NCBI RefSeq assembly: GCF_012844455.2
Contig: NZ_JABBCQ020000005.1
Location: 62,001-126,000, forward strand
Direction of reading: 5' to 3'
DNA from: Comamonas suwonensis
GTDB taxonomy: Bacteria > Pseudomonadota > Gammaproteobacteria > Burkholderiales > Burkholderiaceae_C
Length of the DNA stretch: 64,000 nucleotides
The position numbers and the translations under genes are program-made. Positions 8,135 through 17,298 of this stretch are shown piece after piece. Below the pieces are notes generated by a model. It was not told the DNA's origin, did not search any database, and saw only the letters and a list, made by a program, of their open reading frames with translations. Numbering within the stretch: the first letter of the stretch is position 1; each line of letters opens with the position of its first letter.

Positions 8135-9127
8135 ATGGTGAATGTCGCAAAGATCGCGGTCGGTGTTTTGCTGGCGGTTGCGCTGGCTTTGGGCATTTAT
8201 GGGTGGATGCTCGCCAAAGCTCCGACTGCCTCAGATCCTCAGGCGCAGACATCAAGCTCTGGTGCTCAATCCAGCGCAGCAGTGAATGTAGTGGTCGCTG
8301 CAAAAGCGATACCTGCTGGCCAGGCGTTCAAGGCCGAAGACTTGCAGGTCGCTGGCCTCCCTTCCAAACCCGATGGTGCTTATGACGATGTGCCTGCGGC
8401 TGTGGGTTCCGTACCCGCTGTAGATATTCCCCAGGGCGCACCGGTGCTCAAGGGGCAGATGGTTACTGGATTGGCCCTCAAGGTTCTTGATGGTGAGCGC
8501 GCAGTGGCGGTCAAGGTCGATGAGAGCAATGGCGCTGGCAATCGCATCCGGCCTGGTGACTTTGTCGATGTGTTTTTTGTACTGCGCCGCGATGGCACCG
8601 AAATTGACCAAAGCCAGGCGCGTTTGCTGCTTTCGCGTAAGCGCGTTCTGGCTTATGGCGCTGCATCGGTGGATGCATTGACCACTGCTGACAAGACCGA
8701 TGGCAAACAAGCGAATGGTCCTGACAACGCCCGCACAGCCGTGCTGGCGGTACCTGTGGCAGAGGTAAGCCAGCTGGCCTTGGGCGGCTCCAGCGGCAGC
8801 CTGGTGCTGGCTTTGCGCAACCCCACGGATATGAGTGAGCCTGATCTTGAAAAATTTGCGCCGCTGCCCGGCGTGCTGGCTGTTTCTCTGCCCAAAGGGG
8901 CAACGGCCAATGCTCCTCTGGAAGGCGCTGATGCCGCGCAGGCAGGCGTGGCGATGAGTGCCTTGGCGGGTTCCACAGGGGTTCCCGCAAGGCGCATGAA
9001 TGCATCCAAGCCTATGACGGCAGGTGTTGCAAAGCCTGCAGTGCCCCGAGCCCGAACCGCGTCTGCAGACCCCTCTTTGTCTGTTGAATTTGTGCGCGGT
9101 GCTAATTCCCAAACAGTGCGGTACTGA
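8135..9127 (+). CDS. cpaB: Flp pilus assembly protein CpaB/RcpC
   Basis: A 330-residue protein with an N-terminal membrane anchor (about 5-25) and a SAF-type domain (about 50-110, VVAAKAIPAGQAFKAEDLQV), followed by the RcpC/CpaB domain (VKVDESNGAGNRIRPGDFVDV). CpaB works in the periplasm with the secretin CpaC and is thought to stabilise or gate the outer-membrane channel. It has a GAGAGGAAG ribosome binding site and lies 3 bases before cpaC. From here to tadD the genes have high GC content, unlike flp-tadV. Confidence 0.94.
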   Translation: MVNVAKIAVGVLLAVALALGIYGWMLAKAPTASDPQAQTSSSGAQSSAAVNVVVAAKAIPAGQAFKAEDLQVAGLPSKPDGAYDDVPAAVGSVPAVDIPQGAPVLKGQMVTGLALKVLDGERAVAVKVDESNGAGNRIRPGDFVDVFFVLRRDGTEIDQSQARLLLSRKRVLAYGAASVDALTTADKTDGKQANGPDNARTAVLAVPVAEVSQLALGGSSGSLVLALRNPTDMSEPDLEKFAPLPGVLAVSLPKGATANAPLEGADAAQAGVAMSALAGSTGVPARRMNASKPMTAGVAKPAVPRARTASADPSLSVEFVRGANSQTVRY

Positions 9128-9130
9128 TCT

Positions 9131-10495
9131 ATGCATCACAAGATGACTTCTACCTTTGCCCGCACCTTGACGCTGAATCGTCTGTCCGTCCTTTGCAGCC
9201 TGGCGTTGATGGTGTTTAGTGGTTCAGCGCTTGCACAGCAAGCGGTTGGCGCTTCTGAAAAAATAGCAGGCCAAGCTGCGGGTGCGAAAGAAATCAAGCT
9301 CGTCATGGGAACCCAGCATGAGCTGAACTTGCCCAATGGTGTAGAGCGCATTGCGATTGGGGACGACACAGTGGCGGGCGTGCATATCAAGCGCTCGGGC
9401 AAGGGGGCAGCCGCCAAAATTTTGCTGAATCCGCTCAAGCCCGGTGGCACTTCATTTATGGTCTGGCCGCGTGGCGAAGCGCATGCTCAGACCTATGTGC
9501 TGAATGTGCAGCAGCGTGTGGAACTGCGTACGGCCAAGGCATCCAGCCTGATCGAGCAGCAGTTTGCCAATGAGTTGGCCAACGCTCAATCTGGCGATAA
9601 GGTCAAGACCGTGGACCTTTCCAGCGTTCAGCTCAAAAGCAATGTGGTGCAGGTTGACGTCAAGGTGGTTGAGTTCAACAAGACACTGATGAAGAAGGTG
9701 GGGCTCAACCTTTTCAACACTGCGCCCAATAGCTCGGGTTTTAGCTTCGGTATATTTGGCCGTGGCTCTTACGGTATTAGTGGGGGGAGTTCTATCCCCG
9801 GTGCTGCTGCGAATCCACTGACTCAGGCCTTTAATTTGCTGATGCAGTTTGACAAGGCCGGTATCGGCGTCAATATCGGCATGCTCGAAGGCAATAACCT
9901 GGCGAAGGTGCTGGCGGCACCGACACTGGTCGCACTGTCTGGTCAGAGTGCCAGCTTCCTGTCGGGTGGTGAGGTACCCGTTCCTGTGCCCGCTGGCACC
10001 GGCCTGGTGGCCATTCAGTACAAGCCCTATGGCATAGCCTTGACCGTCTCTCCCACGGTGCTGTCTAACGATCGCATTGCGCTCAAGGTCGCACCAGAGG
10101 CGAGCGAGCTGGACTACGCCAACAGCATTGTTCTCAATAGCGCTACGGTCCCTTCCATAACGACCCGCCGCGCTGACACGACGGTCGAGCTGGGGGATGG
10201 CGAGAGCTTTGTGATTGGGGGATTGGTCAGTCGCCACACGAGCTCGGCTACCGATAAAGTACCTTTGCTGGGTGATATTCCGATCTTGGGCGTGCTGTTC
10301 AAACGCCAGGAATTTCAGCAAAAGGAAAGCGAACTGGCGATTGTGGTGACACCGCGTCTGGTCAAGCCGCTGGCCCGCGATGTGAATGTGGATGCATTGC
10401 TGCCCGGGCGCACAGAGCAGCGTAACCCTTCTGTCTGGGGCCCGTGGATCGCTGGCGGCCTGTCACCCGGCGTGGCACCGGGCTTCTCGCGTTGA
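9131..10495 (+). CDS. cpaC: Outer-membrane secretin CpaC/RcpA
   Basis: A 454-residue secretin. The signal peptide reaches about residue 36 (FSGSALAQQ). The N-terminal pilus-secretin domain (about 55-140) includes VERIAIGDDTVAGVHI. The C-terminal secretin domain (about 230-420) includes LAAPTLVALSGQSASFLSGG, the GGEVPVPVP barrel segment and a conserved end (VPLLGDIPILGVLF). It should form the multimeric outer-membrane pore for Flp pili together with CpaB. Confidence 0.95.
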   Translation: MHHKMTSTFARTLTLNRLSVLCSLALMVFSGSALAQQAVGASEKIAGQAAGAKEIKLVMGTQHELNLPNGVERIAIGDDTVAGVHIKRSGKGAAAKILLNPLKPGGTSFMVWPRGEAHAQTYVLNVQQRVELRTAKASSLIEQQFANELANAQSGDKVKTVDLSSVQLKSNVVQVDVKVVEFNKTLMKKVGLNLFNTAPNSSGFSFGIFGRGSYGISGGSSIPGAAANPLTQAFNLLMQFDKAGIGVNIGMLEGNNLAKVLAAPTLVALSGQSASFLSGGEVPVPVPAGTGLVAIQYKPYGIALTVSPTVLSNDRIALKVAPEASELDYANSIVLNSATVPSITTRRADTTVELGDGESFVIGGLVSRHTSSATDKVPLLGDIPILGVLFKRQEFQQKESELAIVVTPRLVKPLARDVNVDALLPGRTEQRNPSVWGPWIAGGLSPGVAPGFSR

Positions 10496-10511
10496 GAGCA
10501 AGGGTTGAGGC

Positions 10512-11870
10512 ATGAATATGCGCATGGACTCCTCCTACCTCAACACCGCACAGCCTTCTTCAGGTGCTGGCAATGCGCGAGTGGTGCTGGTGACGCAATC
10601 GTCAGCACATGCCTTCTGGTTGGCGAGCGCTTTGGGTAACGACGCTGAAGTGATTCCCGTGGCCAACGACCTTGCGTTGCTGCAGTCGACGATTTCTGCC
10701 CCCGGCATGGGAGTTGTGGTGGTGGACTTTTCTTCACCGATGACAGACGCAGCGGTGGGTCTGGTGAGCGAGCTGCGAAGAATTATCCCTAGCGTAATCA
10801 TCATGGGCGCAGGTGCGGCAGCAGAGCCGACCTCCATGCGTGCAGCCTTGCGATGCGGCGTGGCTGAATTTATTGACTGGGAGGCAACTGAAGGCGAGGC
10901 CAGCATTGTTATCAAACAGCAGCTTCAAGCCCGCGCCCAGGCACCTGCCGCAACGGCTTTGGCGCTGGAGCCAGAGACTCAAGGCTTCGCGCTGCCCTTG
11001 CTGGGCGCGCGCGTGGGCATGGGCGTTACTACGCTGGCCACACATCTTGCGGTGATGTTGCAGGAAATGCAGGCCCATGATCTGAGCGACGCAACGCGCC
11101 GCAAACAGCTAGCAAGACCTTTTGGAGCCAGTCAGCTGCCGCAGGATGATGCCGCGCATGCAGCGCTGCTTGATCTGGGTTTACCGGCACGTGATGGTTT
11201 GCTGTATTTGAGTGTGGCGGGTGACTTCAGTTTTGTGGATGCGGTGCAAAGCATGCGCCGTCTGGATTCGACGCTGATTGATTCCGCCTTTACCAAGCAC
11301 TCTACGGGCACGGCAACTCTTGCCTGGCCATCTGACCTGGGGCAGCTGCGCGATGTCAGTCCTTCTGCGGCTGCCAGTGTGGTCAGTAGGCTCAAGGCCT
11401 TGCTCAAGGCGCAGGTGATTGACTTGGGAGGAATGATGCAGGCCGACTTTCTGGCCCCCGTACTGCGCGAATGCGGGCAAGGCTGGGTGGTATGCGATCA
11501 GTCGCTGGGCGGCATTGTGTCTACGGCGCAGATGCTCAAGGAGCTGGATGCCAAGGGCGTGGATCGTCGCACGCTCAAGCTGGTGCTCAATCGCTTTAAT
11601 GCACAAGCCGGCCTGCCGGCAAAAGAAGTGGCGCAGCGCCTGGGGCTTGATCTGCTGCATGTGGTGCCTGACCGCACCACCGTGCTGCTGAATGCCGCCA
11701 GCTGCGGGCAACTGCTGTCGCAAACTCTGAGAGGCGATCCCTACGTGATGGGCATACGGAGCATGGCGCGCACCTTGTTGGGCGATGCGATGGCTGGCGA
11801 CAAAGCGGCGGCACCACCAACTCCAAGCATTCTGGGGCAATGGGCCAAGCGTTTGAGGAGAGGCGAATGA
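10512..11870 (+). CDS. cpaE: CpaE/TadZ-type pilus localisation ATPase
   Basis: A 452-residue protein with an N-terminal atypical receiver-like domain (about 22-145) and a ParA/MinD-like domain (about 155-430). TadZ marks the pole where the Tad machine assembles. The P-loop position reads LLGARVGMGVTTLATHLA, so the Lys normally present in KGGVGKTT is absent, as in some TadZ proteins, which argues for weak or no ATP hydrolysis. The stop overlaps the cpaF start (ATGA). Confidence 0.9.
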   Translation: MNMRMDSSYLNTAQPSSGAGNARVVLVTQSSAHAFWLASALGNDAEVIPVANDLALLQSTISAPGMGVVVVDFSSPMTDAAVGLVSELRRIIPSVIIMGAGAAAEPTSMRAALRCGVAEFIDWEATEGEASIVIKQQLQARAQAPAATALALEPETQGFALPLLGARVGMGVTTLATHLAVMLQEMQAHDLSDATRRKQLARPFGASQLPQDDAAHAALLDLGLPARDGLLYLSVAGDFSFVDAVQSMRRLDSTLIDSAFTKHSTGTATLAWPSDLGQLRDVSPSAAASVVSRLKALLKAQVIDLGGMMQADFLAPVLRECGQGWVVCDQSLGGIVSTAQMLKELDAKGVDRRTLKLVLNRFNAQAGLPAKEVAQRLGLDLLHVVPDRTTVLLNAASCGQLLSQTLRGDPYVMGIRSMARTLLGDAMAGDKAAAPPTPSILGQWAKRLRRGE

Positions 11871-13189
11871 GCATGGATATCGTTTTCGCCGAAAAAAGCA
11901 GCAATTTTTCGGATTCCAAACAGCTGCTGCTGATCAAGAACGTCGCACATGAGCATCTGCTGACACGTGTGGAAGAGCTGGGCGCTGTTTTTGCCAAATG
12001 GTCGACCAGTCGGGTGCGCCAGTTTGTGCACCAAGAACTCGAGCAGTTTGTGCGCCAGCAGCGCTTTCCCGTCAACGACGAGGAAGTGCAGTGGATTGCG
12101 CAGGCCCTGAACAAAGAACTATCGGGCCTTGGACCGCTGGATGATCTGATGGCCGACCCCGAGGTCGAAGACATTCTGATCAACGGCCACAAAAATGTCT
12201 TTGTTTCGCGCAAAGGCGTGCTGCAGCAGGAGACTCTGCACTTCACCGATAACGCCCATGTGCTGCGTATCGTGCGCCGCATTATTTCGCCGCTGGGTCG
12301 CCGTCTCGATGAATCCACTCCCATGGTTGATGCGCGCCTGCCCGACGGTGGACGTATCAATGTGGTGATTGAGCCGCTGTCGCTGGATGGCCCGGCCGTC
12401 TCTATCCGCAAGTTCCGGAATGATCCTCTGTTGGTGCAGGATCTGGTTAATTTCGGCACCCTGGATGAAGGCATGGCCCGCCTGTTGGAGCTGGCCGTGC
12501 GCGAGCGCTGCAATATTCTCATTAGCGGAGGGACGAGCTGCGGCAAGACCTCCATGCTCAACGCGATTGCCGGCTTTATCCCGGTCAATGAGCGCGTTGT
12601 GACCATTGAAGACACGGCTGAGCTGACGCTGCCGCACCCACATGTGGTGCGAATGGAAAGCCGACCCGGTGGCTTTGAAGGTGCGGGCGCTGTCTCCATT
12701 CGAGACCTGCTGCGCAACAGCTTGCGCATGCGCCCTGACCGCATTGTGGTGGGCGAGGTGCGTGGTGCTGAAGTGCTGGAAATGCTGCAGGCCATGAACA
12801 CGGGCCACGACGGATCGATGGCCACGATTCATGCCAGCTCACCGCGTGAATGCCTGCACCGTATGGAAATGCTGGCGGGCTTTGCGGGTTTTCAGGGCAG
12901 CGAAGTCAGCCTGCGCCGCCAGATATCCAATGCGCTCGACTTTATTGTGCAGATCAGTCGCCTGCCCAACGGCAAGCGGCGCATTACGTCGATTACCGAA
13001 GTCACCGGCATCACCGACAGCGTGATTGCAACGCAGGAGCTTTATCGGCACGAGCTGCTGCCGCAGCCTGAGGGTGAAGACCAAGAGCGCTGGACCACCT
13101 TGGGCATGGTGCCGCATACGCCCAAGCTGGCGCGCTTCAGAGCAGTGCTGCAGCACGCGGGCAACAACGCAGGGATGCGCCATGGCTAG
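11867..13189 (+). CDS. cpaF: Flp pilus assembly ATPase CpaF/TadA
   Basis: A 440-residue secretion ATPase of the VirB11/PilT-like superfamily. The ATG at 11867 overlaps the cpaE stop and follows GAGGAGAGG. Walker A is GGTSCGKTS (about residues 220-228), where most homologues have GGTGSGKT. The Walker B region is RPDRIVVGEVRGAE, followed by the His box TGHDGSMATIHASSPRE. It should power pilus assembly at the inner membrane with TadB and TadC. Confidence 0.95.
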   Translation: MSMDIVFAEKSSNFSDSKQLLLIKNVAHEHLLTRVEELGAVFAKWSTSRVRQFVHQELEQFVRQQRFPVNDEEVQWIAQALNKELSGLGPLDDLMADPEVEDILINGHKNVFVSRKGVLQQETLHFTDNAHVLRIVRRIISPLGRRLDESTPMVDARLPDGGRINVVIEPLSLDGPAVSIRKFRNDPLLVQDLVNFGTLDEGMARLLELAVRERCNILISGGTSCGKTSMLNAIAGFIPVNERVVTIEDTAELTLPHPHVVRMESRPGGFEGAGAVSIRDLLRNSLRMRPDRIVVGEVRGAEVLEMLQAMNTGHDGSMATIHASSPRECLHRMEMLAGFAGFQGSEVSLRRQISNALDFIVQISRLPNGKRRITSITEVTGITDSVIATQELYRHELLPQPEGEDQERWTTLGMVPHTPKLARFRAVLQHAGNNAGMRHG

Positions 13190-14150
13190 CAACGCTTTCT
13201 TGCTGCTAAGTCTTGCACTGCTGATAGCGGCGGCGGCTGTCGTGCTGTGGATGTTTGCCAGACGGCAGCAGAAGATGCGGCAGATGGCGCTGCATCTTGA
13301 GCAAAGCCTTGAAAAAAGCGCAGCCGCTGCAGCAGGCGTTGTGGCCAGAGATGCCAGTGCCTCAGCCTTTGATAACTCAGTGGCCGATGCCTTGCTGGCC
13401 AAAGACAAAAAAGCGAGTTGGCCTGTCCCAGCCATCTTGATTGGCACGGTCAGCGCCAAGCTGTTCTATGGCGGGCTGGCGCTGATTCTTTTGACGTTTC
13501 TGGTCGTCGGCCTTACCGCCGGCTGGCTGGCGGCCAGTGCCGGAGTGGTGGTGCTGGGTATCGCCTTCTTCTTTTTTCTGTACTCGCGCGCGCAGAAGTT
13601 CCGTTCCCGGCTCACGCGCCAGTTGCCAGGGTTTCTGGACAACACGGTACGGCTGGTGACGATTGGAAATTCCATTCAAGCCGCATTCCAGATGGCGGCG
13701 GCAACGACCAAAGATCCTCTGCAGTCGGTGATGGAAAAAGCAGCCAGCCTGGCTCGTGCAGGCATGGATCTTGAAAACGCCGTGGCCCATGTGGCGCGCC
13801 AGACGCGGCTTGATGAGCTGCATTTGCTGGCAGCCATCTTGCGCATCAGCGTGCGATATGGCGGCCGAGTGGATTTGCTGCTGGAGCGTGTCGCCAACTT
13901 CATGCGCGATCGTGAACAAGCCGAGCAGGATTTGTCCGCCATGACGGCAGAAACGCGCATGTCTGCATGGGTGCTGAGCCTGCTGCCAGTCGCGGTGTGC
14001 GGGCTGATTATTTCCTTTAATGCAGGCTACTTTTTGAAGATGTGGAACGACGCCAGTGGTCGCAATATCATCTGGGCCGCTGCGGCGCTGCAGGTTTTTG
14101 GTGTGATGCTGCTTTACCGCCTGGCCAAGCTGGATGAAGGGGCTGAGTAA
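13182..14150 (+). CDS. tadB: Tad inner-membrane protein TadB
   Basis: A 322-residue protein. The ATG at 13182 is 8 bases inside cpaF and has a GCAGGGA ribosome binding site. A membrane helix near residues 5-24 is followed by a charged coiled region, two helices around residues 90-130, a GspF-type cytoplasmic domain (FRSRLTRQLPGFLDNTVRLV...) and two C-terminal helices. TadB and TadC form the inner-membrane platform recruited by CpaF. Confidence 0.93.
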   Translation: MASNAFLLLSLALLIAAAAVVLWMFARRQQKMRQMALHLEQSLEKSAAAAAGVVARDASASAFDNSVADALLAKDKKASWPVPAILIGTVSAKLFYGGLALILLTFLVVGLTAGWLAASAGVVVLGIAFFFFLYSRAQKFRSRLTRQLPGFLDNTVRLVTIGNSIQAAFQMAAATTKDPLQSVMEKAASLARAGMDLENAVAHVARQTRLDELHLLAAILRISVRYGGRVDLLLERVANFMRDREQAEQDLSAMTAETRMSAWVLSLLPVAVCGLIISFNAGYFLKMWNDASGRNIIWAAAALQVFGVMLLYRLAKLDEGAE

Positions 14151-15094
14151 TGGAGAGTTCACGTCTTCTTCTAATGCTGAGCGCGGCCTTTCTTGCACTG
14201 GCTGCCTTGATTGCAGCGGGTGTTGTTGCCTACGGACATCAGCGGCGTGAACGCAGCAGCCGGGTCGTGATGGATGCCCTCAATCGCAGCGGTGTGATGG
14301 CGCCTGCTGCGCCCGGTAAACCCGCGAATATTCTGAATTCTCTTGATGGCGAGGAAGCCTTGCCAGAGCACTGGCTTAATACCTCGTTTGGCAAGGCGCT
14401 GGTGGCAGAAGAAGACCGCATCTTGCTGGGCCGATGTGGCTGGGGCTCCTCCCGCTCACAGCTGCAGTATTTGATAGCACGCAGCGTATGCGCTGTAATG
14501 CTTCCACTACTCTGCGCCTTTGTGTTTTCGGGCAGCGAACATTTTCTGCTTTCTCTTTTTGCAGCGTTCACCGTGGGCTTTCTGATTCCTAAATGGGTGC
14601 TGCGCAGCGTGGCTGGCCGCCGCCGTGCCAGTGTGGCGCGTGAGCTGCCGCTGCTGGTGGATTTGCTGGGCTTGCTGCAGGGCACGGGTATGAGTCTGGA
14701 TCAGACGCTACAGGTCATTGGCTCGGACTTTGGCAACGTCATGCCCGTGCTTTCTCGAGAGGTGATGCTGGCGAATCAGCAGTACAGCCGAGGCAGTACG
14801 CGTGAGCGTTCCTTTGGCCGCATGAGCGAGGTTTATCAAAACGAAAACCTGGCCAATCTGACATCGCTGATGGCTCAGATCGATAAATATGGCGGTGCGG
14901 TGCAAGAGCCGCTGCGCGTATTTGGCGAGCGTCTGCGCGAACAGCGCAAGGCCAAAATGAAAGAGTTGATTGGAAAGATCTCGGTCAAGATGACGGGCGT
15001 CATGGTAGTGACGCTGCTTCCGGCCCTGATCATTATTACAGCGGGCCCCGGCTTTCTGGCCGTGATCCGCGCGCTGGGAGGGATGACAAAATGA
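14150..15094 (+). CDS. tadC: Tad inner-membrane protein TadC
   Basis: A 314-residue GspF-family protein whose start overlaps the tadB stop (TAATG). One N-terminal helix, a pair of helices at about residues 115-150, a type II secretion F domain (ARELPLLVDLLGLLQGTGMSLDQTL) and a C-terminal helix (VMVVTLLPALIIITAGPGFL) are visible. It is the partner of TadB in the platform. The stop overlaps the tadD start by 4 bases. Confidence 0.93.
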   Translation: MESSRLLLMLSAAFLALAALIAAGVVAYGHQRRERSSRVVMDALNRSGVMAPAAPGKPANILNSLDGEEALPEHWLNTSFGKALVAEEDRILLGRCGWGSSRSQLQYLIARSVCAVMLPLLCAFVFSGSEHFLLSLFAAFTVGFLIPKWVLRSVAGRRRASVARELPLLVDLLGLLQGTGMSLDQTLQVIGSDFGNVMPVLSREVMLANQQYSRGSTRERSFGRMSEVYQNENLANLTSLMAQIDKYGGAVQEPLRVFGERLREQRKAKMKELIGKISVKMTGVMVVTLLPALIIITAGPGFLAVIRALGGMTK

Positions 15095-16800
15095 GAAGAA
15101 AAAACCAGTACCTGATGTTGCCACTGGCTGCGGTCGCCGTATCCATGCTTGCAGGCTGTTCCAGCATGGGCAGTCTGCTAGGACAGAACCAGCCAGTGCT
15201 CTCCCCCGCCGCCAAAGCAGCTGCCGAGATGCCGCTGGAAAAAGAAGCTGTGGTCAACACGCAGGAGACTTACCTCTCGTTGGTCAAGCAGATGCAGGCC
15301 AAGTCGCTCTGGTATGCATCCATCGCTCACCTGGATGCGCTGGACAAGCAATGGGGCGCTTCCAGCGATTCGCGATTGATGCGTGCGGATGCGCTACGTC
15401 AGGTGGGGCAGTTCAATGCGGCGGCGACTATTTACCAAGGCTTGCTGGGCAGTGCCAAGGACGGCGCAGCACGCTACGGTCTTGGCCGCATTGCGGCCGA
15501 GAAAGGCGACTTTCGCAATGCCGCGCAGCAGATGGAGCAGGCGCGCATGAGCAACCCTGTGGATTCGCAGTTGCTGACCGATCTGGGCTATGCCCATCTG
15601 CGTGCGCGTGACCTGAATGCGGCGCGCATTCCCCTTATGCAGGCTGCGCAGCTCAACCCCGAAGATGCGCAGGCCAATGTCAACCTGAGCCTGTTCATGA
15701 TGGTCAGCGGCCAGGCCCCGCAGGCCGAAGAATTCATGCGCCAGCGCAAGCTGGATGCGCAGACTCAGCAGGCAGTGAAGGAGCAAGCCAGCGAGTGGCT
15801 GAAGGGCGCCAAGCAGGCTGCGGCTCCGTCGGTTCCAGACCCCGCGACGCAGGCTACCGGCAAGGTCGTCAACCTCTCGCGCCCTGAGGTGACGCCGCCT
15901 GCAGAAACAGTGGCTAAAACGGTTGCTCCTGCCCCTGCGCAAGAGCCTACACAACTGCAGGAGGTACCTGCCGCAAAAAAATCCCTGCCGGAGCCTGAGG
16001 TGGCACAGGCTCCGGTCATGGCTGCGGCTCAGCCGCCAGCTTTTGTAGCGGTTGCAACGTTTGTCACTGCGCCTGCTGCCGTAGCCGATCTGCCTTTACC
16101 CGCAGCGCAGCCCATGCTGCAGCAAAGCGTGGCGCGTGCGCCCAGTGGTGGGCAGTGGATGGTGTCTGGCAGCAGCTTTGATTCAGCACGCCCGCGCTAC
16201 CCAGGCCAGTTCACGCCTTCGGCTTCGCAAACCTATGCCTATGCAGCACCTGCGACCGTCCAGGCTGCGCCGGTGGCTCATATTTCTGCAACAGTAGCTG
16301 TTGTGCCTCCAGTCGTAGAAGTGGCTGCAACGCGTGCGCCAGTCGAGCCAAAGCCCGCAGTGCCAGCGGCCAGCCAAGCCCTCGTCGTGGTGCAGGAGCC
16401 TGTGAGGCCTTATCTGGCCCCTGCGCCCGTGCAGAAAGCGCCAGTAGTTCCTGTATCTGTAGCAACGCTTGCTCCCGCAGCCGTGCAGAAATGGCCTGAG
16501 CAACAGGCACCTGTGCTGCGACCTGAAGCCGCCAACCCGTCTCTCAATCCGTCCGTCGTGCCACCTCAGCCCACGAGGCCTGCGCGATCGCTGCAAGAAG
16601 GCTCCGTCGTCATGGCTGTCGCAAGCCCTGCTGCCGTTCGTCTGGCCAATCCAGTCAGTGACAGCAAGCAAACGGTGCAAGCCATATTGCCGCACCGCAG
16701 CTCATCCGGGGGATTGTTTTTTGAAACCCCGGAAGTCGAAGCCAGCAGCCAGTCAGCCTCTTCAGCCAAGACCGCCACGCCAGAGCGTGTGTGGCCCTGA
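15091..16800 (+). CDS. tadD: TadD-like TPR lipoprotein with a long Pro/Ala-rich tail
   Basis: A 569-residue protein. Residues 1-23 form a lipoprotein signal with lipobox LAGC. Residues ~55-215 form tetratricopeptide repeats (GRIAAEKGDFRNAAQQMEQA; ARDLNAARIPLMQAAQLNPE), the canonical TadD part. Residues ~225-569 are low-complexity, rich in Ala, Pro and Val (VAPAPAQEP; AVQKWPEQQAPVLRPE). TadD proteins are usually about 250-300 residues, so the tail roughly doubles the length and may span or bind peptidoglycan. Ordinary high GC codon usage continues throughout the tail. Confidence 0.9.
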   Translation: MRRKNQYLMLPLAAVAVSMLAGCSSMGSLLGQNQPVLSPAAKAAAEMPLEKEAVVNTQETYLSLVKQMQAKSLWYASIAHLDALDKQWGASSDSRLMRADALRQVGQFNAAATIYQGLLGSAKDGAARYGLGRIAAEKGDFRNAAQQMEQARMSNPVDSQLLTDLGYAHLRARDLNAARIPLMQAAQLNPEDAQANVNLSLFMMVSGQAPQAEEFMRQRKLDAQTQQAVKEQASEWLKGAKQAAAPSVPDPATQATGKVVNLSRPEVTPPAETVAKTVAPAPAQEPTQLQEVPAAKKSLPEPEVAQAPVMAAAQPPAFVAVATFVTAPAAVADLPLPAAQPMLQQSVARAPSGGQWMVSGSSFDSARPRYPGQFTPSASQTYAYAAPATVQAAPVAHISATVAVVPPVVEVAATRAPVEPKPAVPAASQALVVVQEPVRPYLAPAPVQKAPVVPVSVATLAPAAVQKWPEQQAPVLRPEAANPSLNPSVVPPQPTRPARSLQEGSVVMAVASPAAVRLANPVSDSKQTVQAILPHRSSSGGLFFETPEVEASSQSASSAKTATPERVWP

Positions 16801-16830
16801 TTCGCTTGCGTGAACCTCAAAGGAAATTTT

Positions 16831-17274
16831 ATGAAAATCCAGACTCCTTCCGTCACGCTGGCTCGTGTATTCACCCTGGTGGTCATGACGGCAGGTATGG
16901 CTTCGGCGGCCCTTGCGCAGCAGGCCAGTACCAGCACAGGCAGCAGCAGCGGGGTGACCAATATGAGTCCGCCCAGAAGCGTTGCACCCGTATCAGCGAC
17001 TCCTGCGGCAACAGTCGCTGCACAGGCTGCGGTGACTCAGTCGCAGGCACCCAGCAACACATCGCTGAACCCGCCTGCGACTAATCGCGTGGGTGATGCC
17101 ACCAGCTATTTGCTGGCACTGCAGGCGGGAGGGCAGTACGCATCACGTAATGCCTACCCTGTGACCAGCGATGTGGCGCAGCGAACCTATGCGCGCTACC
17201 TCGAAAGCTTTACCCACAAGATTCCTGAAAGCTCGGATTCGCAAGTGGGCAGCAAATCTGGCGGTAGCAAATAA
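16831..17274 (+). CDS. DUF3613-type exported protein of the tad locus
   Basis: A 147-residue protein. The ATG at 16831 follows AAAGGAAA. It has a signal peptide to about residue 30 (MASAALAQQ) and a Ser/Thr/Ala-rich linker. The C-terminal conserved block (about 92-137) runs from GDATSYLLALQAGGQ to YARYLESFTHKIPE, a pattern I recognise as DUF3613. No biochemical function is known. Its place between tadD and tadG suggests a periplasmic accessory factor of the pilus. Confidence 0.8.
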   Translation: MKIQTPSVTLARVFTLVVMTAGMASAALAQQASTSTGSSSGVTNMSPPRSVAPVSATPAATVAAQAAVTQSQAPSNTSLNPPATNRVGDATSYLLALQAGGQYASRNAYPVTSDVAQRTYARYLESFTHKIPESSDSQVGSKSGGSK

Positions 17275-17298
17275 GCGTCTGCCACAAGGTTTATCCAC

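Noticed and set aside
14465..14500. TATTTGATAGCACGCAGCG in tadC as a repeat copy
   Set aside because: Only the first block matches; no dyad follows.
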